64,000 nucleotides of DNA from Strongyloides papillosus. Lineage: Eukaryota > Nematoda > Chromadorea > Rhabditida > Strongyloididae. The notes below the pieces were generated by a model, which saw only the letters and a program-made list of their open reading frames with translations, was not told the DNA's origin and did no database searches. How positions within the stretch are numbered: the stretch's first letter is position 1; each line of letters begins with the position of its first letter. A program made the translations under genes and the position numbers. The stretch covers positions 1,798,001 to 1,862,000 of the forward strand of contig SRSI01000010.1 of NCBI GenBank assembly GCA_005656395.1. The letters run 5' to 3'. Below, piece by piece: positions 45,876 to 59,097 of the stretch.

Positions 45876-46169
45876 TCACAAACTATTCTCATCTGGACCA
45901 GATTTAAGTGTACTTACTAAATCATATACATTATATCTTAAATCTTTATAACTTTTTTTTTTATCTCGCTCTTTTAAAAATTGTACTGAATATGATTGTG
46001 TTGTTCTTCTGCGTATCTGAAAAACTACGCAACGCAATATTATATATTATTAGCATAAAATATGCACACATACTTTGATAAAGCCCTCTCTTTCTAATGT
46101 CATTGCCAAGAACAAAAAATCATTATATGAAGAGGGCAGTAGTAGTAGTGATTTCACTGCGAATTTCAT
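45876..46169 (-). CDS. Small basic protein, unidentified
   Basis: Exons 46169-46074 and 46016-45876, intron of 57 bases with good donor GTATGT and acceptor TTTTCAG, phase 0; 78 aa. The N-terminus is hydrophobic with basic residues (KFAVKSLLLLPSS), then FIKIRRRTTQSYSV and a Lys/Tyr/Asp-rich C-terminus. Size and basic character would fit a mitochondrial ribosomal or assembly protein, but no family was recognised. Divergent with the TRIM-NHL gene, 213 bases between starts. Confidence 0.5.
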
Positions 46170-46382
46170 ATTTTAATCAGTAATCTGGAAATTATTGGCA
46201 GTTGTTATAGTAGATGATTTTATCTATCTATTATATTTTTCTAGAATTTCCCTTACACTTCATTACTTAATTTAATTTTATTATACTCCAAAGATTAAAT
46301 TTTAATTTTTTAAGTTACTCATATAATATATTATATTTTACATTTATATTTCCGACGTATTATATTGAAAGAGAGATAAGAT

Positions 46383-49300
46383 ATGGAGCGAATCAATCCG
46401 CTAGAAAAGATTGAACAACTTCTTACATGTCCTATTTGTTTAGAAAGATTTAAGTAAGTATACATCTGAGATCACCTATATACCTTGTTAATTATTTAAA
46501 TACTGTTATTTAGAAATCCAAAATTATTAGCATGTCAACACACATTTTGCCTTCATTGTCTTGATGGATATGCAGAATCTTCAATTGGAAAATTAAAATG
46601 TCCTGAATGTAGAGCTGAACATAATTTACCATATGATGGTGCAAAAAAATTTACAAACAAATTACACACTCGTTCGATTTCTTAGATATCCATCTCGAAG
46701 CTTCGGGAGAAAACACGGATGAAATTGAAGCTTATATTGATAGATATAATATGGAACGATGTAAAATATGTGACGAAAAGACAACTTGCGAAAATTGTGC
46801 ACATTGTGATAAAAGAGCATGTAGGTTTTTAAGTTTTGATGAAAAAAATATATTTTTAAAAATTTAGGTGGCGATTGTCGCAAAACGCATATGCAAATGG
46901 TTGAAGAAAAGACTTAGGGCGATTGATGAATCAGGTTAGTTCAATAAAAAATCTAAAATTAGAAATATTTTATGTGTAGGTTAAACGTCTTTCAAATAGA
47001 CTAACGGAATCAATTTCAAATATTGATAAAAGTATCGAATTTACAAAAAGTAATTGTGATAATTCGAAAAAAGAAGTTCAAGAGTATTTTGCTAGGTATC
47101 AAAAAGAACTTGCGAGGAGAGAACAAAATTTTCTTTCTGAGATAGGTGTATTTCAATCAACAGAGTTAACATTATTGAGGTGCTTACGTGAAGCACTTGA
47201 ATTAGAAAAATCAATATTGATGAGTCTTGTCAAAAGGTTGAAGAAGTAATAAATAATGATAGAGAGTATGATGAAAATAATTTAATTAAAATGAAACACA
47301 TGTTTGTTGAAGGATTAGACTATTTAAGGAGTTTTCAACCAGATCATGATGAATATTTTGGTAAAAATTAGATTTAGTCCCGGTGATGATGCTGCAAAAC
47401 TGCCAATGGCAATTGCAAATTTTGGGGAATTAACTTTAAGTTTACCACAATTTGCTGGAAGATATTTACCACTTGAACAACATTATTTACCAAAACCATT
47501 TAAATTAAATCTTGAAAGTGATTGTTTTAAAATATCTAAACGATCCCAGGCACTAGAAGAAAAAAATAATGAAAATCGGGGATATTCAAGATTTGGATCG
47601 AGACGATCACCACCTTTAGATGACAATGCAAATAAATATAGTAGATCAAGGTTAAGAGTTGTTGGATATGATAATAGATCAGGTAGATCAAGTCCTGAAA
47701 TTATACCAAGTAATGATAGAGTAGGATCAAGTCCATGGAGTAGATTACCTGATTTTGAAGTATCAAGGAGTGACAAAGAAAATGATAATACAAGTAAAGA
47801 TAATAGTGATAAATTAATTACTCCAACTAAAATGATTGTAAAAGAAAAAGTTTTGCTAAGTGATAATAATGAATTATTGTCCAAAACAAAATGATAACAC
47901 AAAAAAAGTTGTCAGTAACAATTTACAAACTCATATTCCAGCAGTATTCGCAGTTGCTCCAAATAATGTTGTACAAAAAATTTGTGGAAATAATCCTTCA
48001 TCAAGTCAAGTGAAACCTATAAATGTGGAAATTCCAAACATTGAAAATCCAAGTAGTGTTAATAATTCTGTTATCAAGCCAGAAGTTAAAAGTAAGGAGG
48101 TTGTTTCAGTTACTTCTGAAAAACCTCCTGTTCATAAATTTCGCTGTATGAGTCGTTCACAATCAAGGAAATTTGAACGTCAAATAGTGAAAAAAAAGAG
48201 AGCTCTTCTCCTGCAAGTTTACCATTTACTTCAACAAATCAACAATCACCTGATACCCCAACTAAAAAATGTTGGTCAAAAAGATGGACCACCAGAAGAG
48301 ATTATTCCTATAAGTGTTATGCATTATTCAGGAATATCTCTTGTTGAACGCGTATCACCCCTTCCATCATTAGATGATTCTTTTAATTTTTCTTCACCTG
48401 ATATTGATCAGTTTCTCCTAGAACACCAGTAACAGAAAACAAATTAAATAATGCTGATTTACCACCACAACCATCTTCATCAAAAACATCACCAAAAGAA
48501 TCACCAAAAAATAGTATTACAGAAGCTAAAGGATCTTCAAATAATAATAGCAATGATGTTCCAACATGGATATTAAGAAGGAGCAACGTAATAATGGGAG
48601 TTTTGCTAGAGCAAAATCAAATCCAGAACCTGAAGCAATCCGTCAAGCATTAACATTAGCATCAATTCCTCATCATGAAAATAATACTCATAGAAGTAGA
48701 ATAACTTCACGCGATGAAAGTCCATCTGGATCAAATAGAGTTCAACAATTATTACGAGAACGTGCTGAACGTTTAGCCAACAATGGAGAAGGTCGAATGT
48801 TAAATGATCGACAAATAACTACCAATGAATATTTAAATGGAAATAGTGAAAAAAGGTTAAAACCACTAAAAATCAATAACAACAGTTTGTTAAGAGAAAG
48901 AACCCCATCAATTGATAGAATAAGTAACAATATTTTAACAAGAGTTAATTCTTTTTCATCATCTATAATAGATTATGAAAGTAAAAGTATACCAAAATAT
49001 GTTGTTGGACAGAAGGGTGTTAACGAAAATGAATTTAATTGCCCTCGTGGTATTGGTATTTTACCTGGTGGTGAATTTGCACTTGTTGATAGTTATAATT
49101 CAAAAATTTATATATATACAAGAGATGGAAGATATTTAACTTCATTTGGTAAATATGGGACAAATGATGGTGAATTTGACAACTGTTCATGTGTTGCTTT
49201 TAATAAATTTAAATATCAATTTGTTGTTACTGATTCATGTAATAATCGTGTTCAAATATTTGATTCAACTGGAAAATTTGTTAAAAAATTCGGTAAACAA

Positions 49301-49967
49301 GTTCAGGTGATGGTGAATTTAATAACTCCTTGGTGTATATATGTTGATGAAATGGGATTCATTTTTTGTGTGTGATAGAAACAATCATAGACTACAAATC
49401 TTTGATCAAAATGGAAATTTTATAAGAAAAATTGGTAGTAAAGGAGATGGTCCAATGCAATTTAATAATCCACTTTATGTATGCGTTCATAGAAGATCAC
49501 AAAATATTTATATTTCTGATTCAGGTAATAATCGTATTAGTATTTTTGAAAGTGACGGCCATCCATTGTTTTCAATTTGGAAGTGAAGGTTTATGCAAGG
49601 ATTCTAAAATCTCCTCGTGGTTTATTGGTTGATGATCAAGTAAGTGTATAGTAATACTCATATATTTTTTTTACAACATAAAATAGTGAAAAAATTCCCC
49701 TTGACATTAATTAATAATTATGTATTCAACAGATGTACGTTAATAATTACTACTAAAAAATTTTTATTTCTAGGGATTTGTAAACAGTTGCAGATTCTGG
49801 AAATGGAAGAATTCAAGTTTTTTGTCCTGATGGATCATTTTATTATGCATTTGGTTGTTGGGGTACATCTGCTGGTCAATTTTAAAGGTATAGAAGATGT
49901 TGGACTTCTTGATGGAAATTCAATAGTTGTTTCTGATCGTGAAAATTGTCGTTTTCAAATTTTCTAG
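46383..49967 (+). CDS. nhl-1: TRIM-NHL E3 ubiquitin ligase, NHL-1-like (many frame breaks)
   Basis: Exons start at 46383, 46514, 46868, 46980 and 49774 (introns 46454-46513, 46821-46867, 46935-46979, 49640-49773); roughly 1100 aa if frame breaks are allowed for. RING finger at about 15-60 (LTCPICLERF, CQHTFCLHCL, KCPECRAEH), a B-box-like Cys motif (ERCKICDEKTTCENCAHC), a coiled coil, a long Ser/Arg-rich linker and C-terminal NHL propeller repeats (FALVDSYNSKIYIY, DRNNHRLQIFD, SDSGNNRISIF). Family role: E2-dependent ubiquitin transfer with the NHL propeller binding RNA or protein. At least ten single-base breaks occur, near 46652, 46680, 46910, 47214, 47363, 47885, 48410, 49302, 49366 and 49577. 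No stop needs a substitution to explain it. NHL-1 is the best guess of orthologue. Confidence 0.82.
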
Positions 49968-51170
49968 TCTTTTACAAATTTTTTCTTTAAAAAGTGTAAC
50001 TTTTTGTAAAATTGACTTAAACAACTTTTTAATATTGAATTACTATGATATATGATATTAAAAGTCATTAAAAAGTTTACATTAATAAAAATTGTGTTAT
50101 TTATTTAAATTTATATAAAAAAAAAGTTGTTAAAATTATTAACTTCTTTTTGATAAAACTTTCTAAATATTAAAAATTATATAATGAAATATGATACTTA
50201 TTCATTCTAAATAAAGATATTTTTGTTTTATATAATTCCTTGTTAATACATTATCAACATAAATTTATTGTCATCAAAAATTGAACAAAGACAATATATG
50301 GAAATATTATTTTTGTAGTAAATATTTTTAAATAAAACTATATCTACAGTATTTATTTTTGAACAAAATTTAATAAACATTTAAAAATGTGTTAAAAATT
50401 GTCTATTTATATTTTTAAACTTGTAACAGTTTATTTTTATTTTAAATTTATAATAATTGCTATCAATAAATTAAAAAAAAATTTATTTCTATAAAATAAA
50501 TAAATAAATAGTTTATTTATGTATTAAACATGGGTTATTAAATATTTTAACACCAAATCTTTATTAATGTTTATATATAAATCTTTCAAAATGCTTAAAA
50601 ATTTTTACTGTAATTTAATAATAGTTAATAATCGTGATTATGATAATTTCTCTTACATCATCAAAGCTAAGTTTTTGCAAAAAAAAAAATAATTGTGTCA
50701 AATTTAATAAAGATACAAAAGAATTGAAATATTAAATTTCTACACGATGTTACATGATCTTAAGGATATCGAACTTTTGTAATTTATTTATACATTAAAG
50801 AGAAGTGGATAATTTTTTAAGGAGGAAATTAAGAGAGTTATATAAGCTCAGACTGATTTAATATATAAAATAAACATTTAATTGAACTAAATTTAATAAA
50901 ATATTTATAAACCATTTTATTTTTGTTTAAGTTTACTTACCACTAAAAATATTTTCCTCTATATTGCCATATGTTGATCATTAAAAGTTATTATATATTA
51001 TTTGTATATATATGGTAAATAAATCACGCCTTCTAATTCTCTCAATTGTTAATTACCAAAACTATATAATGATTTTTTATTATGTATTAGTTATCTATTA
51101 TAACCTGCCATTATTATTGTATCTCATAGAATTATATTATCAGATGTAATTTGTTAATTTTTCTTAATAG
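49968..51170. other. Non-coding region after TRIM-NHL
   Basis: AT-rich, repeated TTATTT/AATAAA words, no exon found. An upstream exon for the orphan exon at 51171 could be here but none fits in phase. Confidence 0.4.
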
Positions 51171-51298
51171 CATCTCCACCTACGAAATCTACTAAATTCA
51201 CTCATGCGGCAATGTTAATATTGGGACTATTTACAATGATCATCAACAACCTCGGCCATTATTTACATAATGCCGGTATTTCAGTAACAACCAAATAG
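51171..51298 (+). CDS. Orphan terminal exon with a hydrophobic C-terminal segment
   Basis: After a strong acceptor (TTTTTCTTAATAG) an open stretch of 42 codons runs to TAG at 51296. Its base composition is visibly less AT-rich than the surrounding kilobases. It encodes a Ser/Thr/Lys/Pro start, a hydrophobic helix (AAMLILGLFTMIINNLGHYL) and a short tail ending ISVTTK. It enters in phase 2, so an upstream exon ending in phase 1 is required and was not found. This could be the last exon of a tail-anchored protein with a large intron, or a gene remnant. Confidence 0.45.
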
Positions 51299-54200
51299 GT
51301 CGTTGTCTTTCATATGTAATGTAATATTGATGAAATATAATAAAATTATTTCAAATAAACATTTGACTCACGCCTTGAATATGTATGTATATGTATATAT
51401 AAAAATTTTCTTCCAGTACCGCTAAATAAAATGAGATTCATGAAAATATAATTGCCTATTTATATATGAGAAAATTGGATGAAATGTGACTTTAATTATC
51501 AATTCTTAATTATTATATTAATTAATGTTGGTAGTATGAAAAAGATCTTAAAAGAAAAAAAATTTTTTTCACTTTTTTTAAACACCTAATTTACATGAAA
51601 TACGACGACACTATTCTCCTAACTCTTTATATAACTTTATATGTATTAATTTTAACTTTGTATGATTATATCTCATTACATTCCCATATCATAGTTAACA
51701 TATATTTACAGTATACATAACTTCAGATAAAATTATTAATAAATAATAATTCTTTTCTCAAATATTAAATAAATGTTTAGAATTATCAATTTGAAAACCG
51801 TATTCAAAACTATATTATTAAAATCAATTTTTGTTCTTTGGAGTTATAATATTAACGGTTCAACAAACTTTTGTCAAGTGTAATGAAAATGTTTTTTATA
51901 TAGACTTAAGTTATTATCAATGTGATGTTTTAATGTAATATGAATATATAACAATTTACCTGATGATGTGAAAAAGTAACTCTACTCTTATCATTTTAAT
52001 ACACTACTCATCTAAAAAGATATTTGATAAAAATGGTTTGCGTTTTTATATAATGTTAGATTTAGGTTGGAAACTCTGAAACACTGTCTTATGTCAATAG
52101 GGCTATCCTTAACTATCTTTAAAGTGCACTTTTAAAGAAGAAAAAGTTTAATTCGTACCATAGAATAATTCAATTCCTAAAGACAACTTTTCTTCAACAA
52201 AAAAATCATGGTTTAACACTTTAACTAAAAACTCTTTTGTGCTTAGTTGTCTAAAATTGCTACAATTTTTTCTCTATATATTTTTAATTTCATATTATAC
52301 AATTATTACATTTAAGCTATTATTTTCTTACTTTGTTTTATTATTTTCAATAAGATATTTTGATCTTTTAATGATTAATTTATATGTCATTATAAATTAA
52401 TTTTCTTTGTCTCAACATGCTCAACTTAAAAAGTATCTAATGTTTTATAAAGGAATATTTATATTATTAACTATTCCCATATTTTTCAAGATCCTTTTGC
52501 AACTATAATTTCATTTACACTTTAACACTTATGCTTAATTTTCTAATTTATTTTAAACCTGTTTAAAAAATTATTACATCTTATTTTGACCTTGTTAGAT
52601 ATTTATTCAACCTTTAGCTTTATTCTCTTCCAATGGAGAACGTCGTTCATAGTCTTATTAAATAGTATACAAAAATCAAGGGGAAAAATAACCGTCCTAA
52701 ACTTTGCCTCTCTCACATACCCTATATGCTCAATTAGTCTTCGAATGAATAAAATAATTTTATTTGTGTATTTAGACTTAACGAGAAATGTAATTGGAAG
52801 AGTATGGGGATACTGTAAAATTGTATGAGGATGAAAACAGGAACGAGGTCGTTAATTATGATGAAGTTTTTTACCTTACAATATAAGAAAATCAACACTG
52901 TATCATTAAAAATGTTTTTCTTTCTATCTATTTATTGGCTATTTTTATTGTTCGACAACATTTTGCCCTACTAAAATTAAAATTTATATTAAAAAAATTA
53001 GTTATCTTTCTTATTTCCCTCATATTAATATGTACAATAATTTTAAATTATCTTTTATATTTTAATAATTTATATTATTTTATTATCGATGTAAAAGATA
53101 TGTTAATATTTGTAATATATTTTATTTTAAAACTATTAGAATTAAAATTTTGATAAAATTCTATTTTGACAAGTTTATATCATTTTTATTATAAAGCATA
53201 CTACAAACATTATGTATTTACCTTTTATCGTTTTTCAAGGAAATTTTAAAAACTCTACATCTATAATTATTAAAGAAGAGTAACCGATAAGGTTTAATTT
53301 AGATATGTTCTTGATTTGTTTTGCTGTGAAAATATAATTAGGTATAATTTAAAAATATTTCTATTGATTATTTGTATATCAGCTTCTTTATAATTTTTTT
53401 ATCTTTTATCGAAAGTAGACAAATTTAACTTTGATTATTAAACTTGATCACTAGTGTAAAAAAAAATTTTTATTTTTTTTTTTTTTTTTTAACTTGTATA
53501 ACTATATGATGATAAGGTATACAATTTTCTAACCTCATTGTTACAAGCTAATACATTGAAAATTTATTCCTCATTTAATTTCTTAATACCCAATAACCTG
53601 TAGAAGAGAAATTTACAAAACTTCTCCTATTATTGCAACCTGTCTCTTTTTTCAATTATCTTTTGTTAATTCTACTTATCAGCCTGTTACCCTTCTTTTA
53701 ACTTCTTTAGAAGCCTGTTTCTACCAGCCTTCTCACATCCAACTTCCCTCTTACCTTTCTGGACACAAAAATCCAGAAATAAATAACTTCAACAGCTTAC
53801 AAAGTATAGCTGCCCCTAGGCTTTTTTTAAATATTTCATTCAACCCAAAAAAACTTTGTTGCGCATTAAATATTTTGTTTTTTATTTACAACACAACTTT
53901 TTGCAACAACTCCCCATCAGATGAACCTCTAGTATTTATCTAATCAGCTGTCTACTGGTGAGGAATATCAACAAAAAAAATTTCCTAGAAGTTAAAATTT
54001 CTTTTAATACCACAACAGGATAGTTAAAATATTTTTTCACCGTCCAGTTAACCCTCTTTAAATATTAAATCTTATAATCATACATTTAATCAACTTCCTA
54101 TCCTTAAACATTCTTATTTACTATTTTTAATTTTGTTTTATATTATTTTATCTTTATCTCATTAATAGTTCTGTATTTTTATTTTATTTAGCTCAAAATA

Positions 54201-57200
54201 CTTTTAACTTCTTTTTTTATTTTTTATTTAACTATATTTTCTTTGTATTATTCAACTAACAATTTGTTCCGGGTAAATATTATGATAAATTGAAAATAAA
54301 TACCATATTTTCTAATTAGTAACCTCCTAAACATGATCAAATACATTTTACAACACCTCATAATAAATAATTTTGACCTATGATATATATCGGTCACTAT
54401 AAAAACTTTTTATTTCTTTCTTTTATTTAAACCATTCTTTAACAAGCTTTCTTTGTTCCATAAACATTATAAATATATTCTTTTATTCCATCATTTAACA
54501 AAATAAATGTGATTTTTATTACAGTGTGTTATATCTTGTCAACATACTCTGGACATTTGTGTCTTATTAAAATATAATTCCTTTCAAAGAAATATAGTAT
54601 TTATTTTAAAAATTCCTACCAACTTTCTTCCTTTCCTAGTTCAAAACAAACTCAAGGCATCTAAGATTTCATATAAAAATAATATATCTAATTTTAGTGT
54701 TATTCAAAATTATTCATCGCTCCTTCACCCTATTCCACCACTTTTTGAAAAACAAAAAAGAAATTCAAACATATATTTACCTTCCTTCTTTCATTGATCA
54801 TTGCCATGGCAGCCTTTTTTTGTGAAATGTACTTAGTTATTTGAGAAGTTGTTTTTCATGAAATTGGATCCTTTTCAGTGAGAGATAAAATATTCTTATA
54901 TATTTATTTTAAATATATTATTATGTGGATATACTATAAAGTTACTGAAGTTGGAACTTTAAGAATTTTGTCTCACAAAATTAAGACAAAATATTACATA
55001 TTCTTGATTTGTTAGTCTGGTTGTAGCCCATCATATATGCAATTTTTTGTACAAACCTTATGCAGTTATCATTCGAAAATTTCACCTTTAATGCCTGCCT
55101 TAATATACTTTTAGGTGTATTTAAAATTATCTGTCATTAAAATATATTTATCTCTTTAAAACAACAAAGTTAAAGATCAATGTTAATATATAACAGGTTA
55201 ATATTATTACGAATAGTTATTAAGTATTTCATATATTTTTGATTAGCTATGCTGTTAAATACAACAACCATTTTTTTGGTATTTAAATATCAAAGTTGAT
55301 GTTTTTTTTGTGGTGTACTATTTCATTCAGTGATAAGATAAGGTTATATTTTTATAATATATGATAAAAACACAAATGTATGATGAAATGGACATAAGTG
55401 TCGTGATTTTAATAAAATAAGCTTAATATGATAAATCAAATTGTAACTTTGACAAGCATAATGCGTATTAGAGACCAAAGTATAGTTGATTTTGGTGAAA
55501 TTTTTTCTTATCAGGATGATATATTGACTAACTTAAACATAAAATCTTAGGATTTATCAAAAATTAATAATAAATGTGTTGTATTTAAAATTGTATTAGA
55601 TTAAAAATACACTTATCAATTTAAGAATAATTTGACGCTACTATTGAACTTTATAAGATATATTTTATTTCATTTTATTCTTTATTTTGTACGCAATAAA
55701 ATCTAAAAATTACCCTTAAATAATTATTTTTAATGTTTAAATTAAATCAAACAATGATATTATTTGTAGTATCATACTCGTTTAAAAATCATAATTAACA
55801 CTTTAATTTTAACATAATGTTTAACAAAACCTCTTAAAATTTTCAATATAAAATTTAAGTACATATTTACAGAATCTTTTTTGTCATATCTATGCTCATA
55901 AATTGTGCATGTTTTAAGATTTATCATTACATACAAATTTATATATAAATATAACAAATTTTTATATGTATATTTATCTATACTACATGCATACAGTATG
56001 CCACAACATATATGGCAATAATGTGTTGGTTAGCAATTTTAATTTATTTATATTTTCAAATAATAAAAATGATTTATATTGTGTTATGTCAAAGCTTACT
56101 TTTTGATCTATCTATATATAAATATATTTTCCCTTTTAACAAATTATTTATCAAAGCTGATATTATACTATAAGATAACATATCCATCTTCATAACAAAG
56201 GATAAATTAAATTTTCCTAATGATGTCCCATTTATTTATTTTTCTTTTGTCTTACAATAACAAGGCTTTGTGTCGATTTAAAGGTAATAATAAATATTAT
56301 ATTATTTTCTTTTATTCTTCTTTACTTTCAATGGCCCAAAACCATTTTATAGTAGTAGTAATGGAGTTTGATTAAAAATTCTATTGTCAATTATACTCTT
56401 AAAGTGAAGTATTTTTGTCAAAACATTCATGTTATTGGTAATAATTATCAAATGATTTTTCTATAACGGTATCCCTTTGCCTGGAAGGCGGAATCATAAC
56501 ATGCCATTATTTTTGACTTTTTTCCCCTTTCAAACAAATATTTACAGTCTCATAATATTTTTCATTTTACTTTTAAAACTCCTGTTCAAAACCAAAACAT
56601 CCAATATTTATTTGTTTAACCCATTGCCTAATTATCCAAAATATCAACTCACATCTTTTCTTAACCATATTTTATTATTTTTTACAACAGCTTGTTAATT
56701 TAACTTTATGGCCATCTTTTTTTGCCTTGCCCATGTCAATGAGCTATGCTTATCTTAATAATAGTTGAAAGCAAATAAAAATATGAAATATGGGAATTGT
56801 TAAATTTGTTGGAAAACAAACTTACGGTATAATCTTTTTACTAGGAAATAATAAAAGATACATTATATATAATAAATAAATATATATATATATACTTCAA
56901 CTAATTAGGTATATTTTTCTTTGTGCTTGATGCTTTTAAGTAATTAACTAAAAATTTATTTAAATAATATTTACTTTTGTTTTTCCTCAATTTTAGTGCG
57001 TAAATATGTTTAGTTCCTAAAAATTAAGCTTTCATTTTTTTAAATGACATTATTTGTTTGTTTACATTGAATGTTAAATAAAGAGTGATCTGTTAACTAA
57101 CAAAATATGTGATTTAAAGACACATTGCGCAGTATCATTGAATAAAAGAAGTAGAGTTGTTTTTTAAGTGTTATCATTTCCTATATTCAATTTTTAATTT

Positions 57201-59097
57201 TATCTTCTTATTAACACTCACCATAACTAATGATTATTGCTTAAGTTTTAATAAAAGTATTTAATATGATAGATCAAGTAGTTGATTTTTATTATAATAA
57301 CAATTCCATTTCTACTTTTTTTCTTTACTAAATTTATATAAACACTCATTAATCAGGAGAAAATAAAACTTTCCTTTCATAACACCCGCATTAATACCTT
57401 AAATCTTGTAATCTACACCAGCTTATCATTATATCTTAAGCAAAATAAAAATATTATTCTTTTATAAAAAAAAACTTGTATAATCATTATTTATTTTTCT
57501 TTACATTTCAAGTACATTCCTTTTATGATTAATAAAAATATAGTAGCATTTAATTTTTTATCACAGATTTTTGTTTTATTATTTATAATTTCTTTCATTA
57601 ATTAGTAATCAACTTTTTGTGAATAGATACTTTTTTAATAACACTTTTATTCTTATATTACATACTTTTTAAACAATTTTATATTTTTCCCATGACTAAT
57701 CATTTATTAAATAATATAGTATAAAAAAGCTAAAATTTTTGTTGATGTGTTAAAAGGTTAAGTTATGTGACTTTAAAACATTATTGTCTTTCTATACATC
57801 TTACTTTAAATATCCTTTATTATAAAATAAAAAAAAACAACTTAATTTCACTTGTAACTGGTTATCTAAAATATATAGGTATAATAATAGAATGTATTTT
57901 ATTTGCCTTATAATTATATAATTTGTATAAATGATCAATTAAGATGTATTTAACATTTTAATGGCCAAAATTATTATCTTATCAACAAATTTTGCAACCT
58001 GTAAAAACAAAAACTTAAAAACTGTTTTATAAATAAAAGATAACGTTTTATCTTCACATCATTTATATAAACATTTTTTTTATGTTTCTAAAAAGATACA
58101 TGTTAATGGCATAAATAATCATGTCCTTTATTTTATAATTAAAATGAAAGATAATTTAAATATAAAGTTAATTTTAAGATGTCTATTTATACATACTTTT
58201 TTTCAATTTTAATTCTTTGTTATTTTGTGTATTTTATACATCAATTTCTTTTCTCAACTATTTACAATTTCAGTGTTTTATGATTATCCATTATAGCTTC
58301 TACCTAACCAACTTTGGTCTTTTAAGCTTAACACATTACCACTAGATATTACCAAAACCTACTTGATAAAAATATTCCTTCTGTAGTATACAAATTTATC
58401 TATCAACTAAAAGTTAATTCATCGTGAGAAAATTGTTCAAGCTTCTTTTCTAAGTCATTTTCTTTTTATAATATATTAAACAAGCTTTCAAAATTTTTAT
58501 ATTCATCTACAACTTTGACATGATTATGATAATAACTTTACCATCCTACTATAAAGAAGTTTAAAATAACATATTTTCAAATGGAAGTTTGAGAATATGT
58601 TGATATTTTCTATTTAAATCTACTTAACTTAACTATAAGTTGTGTGAAAATTAATATTTTATTTTTATGGCACATCTTAGAATGATATTAAAAAAAGTTA
58701 AAATATTTACATATCTATTCTTTAATTTATAACAAATATAATTTGTTATGAACAAAGTTTTATGAGGGTGTAGTCTATAAGAAGCTTAGATTAATGTTTT
58801 TTTATATAATATTGAAAGATTATCTTGATATTTAAGAAATTTTTTTAAATTAATAATATTTTATAATATATAAAGATGATTATATTATTGGGAAATATTT
58901 CCAATATTATTTAAGATATAACTTTTTATAAAGATTCAGATTAAATATTATAACGCTAATTATTTTCTGATTTTGTAAAACATTAAAAATTAAGTCAACT
59001 CCTTTTTAATTTATTGTAATGTTGTTTTTATTCGGATTATCTATTTCTTTATAAAATAACTTTTTCAAGATATATAATATTTTCACCTTTATTTCAG
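51299..59097. other. 7.8 kb gene-poor region upstream of fozi-1
   Basis: No convincing exon on either strand. A C+T-rich stretch spans about 53540-54000, with a small perfect hairpin at 53756-53779 (arms TTTCTGGA and TCCAGAAA). A short TA repeat lies at 56881-56894. Given the compact genome, this length before a developmental regulator suggests regulatory DNA or undiscovered 5' exons (inference). Confidence 0.4.

Noticed and set aside
45876..46169. Possibility that the 78-aa gene and the Tudor-like gene are one transcript
   Set aside because: The upstream gene has its own stop at 45876 and the downstream one its own ATG at 45467; no linking exon fits.
52586..52828. 80-codon plus-strand frame in the gene desert
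   Set aside because: No ATG (it begins with TTG), no acceptor or donor of quality and no domain; kept only as a weak possibility.
56477..56698. 73-codon hydrophobic frame in the gene desert
   Set aside because: Low complexity (Phe/Leu/Ile-rich) as expected by chance in T-rich DNA.
56881..56894. Short TA dinucleotide repeat
   Set aside because: Too short to be informative in sequence of this composition.
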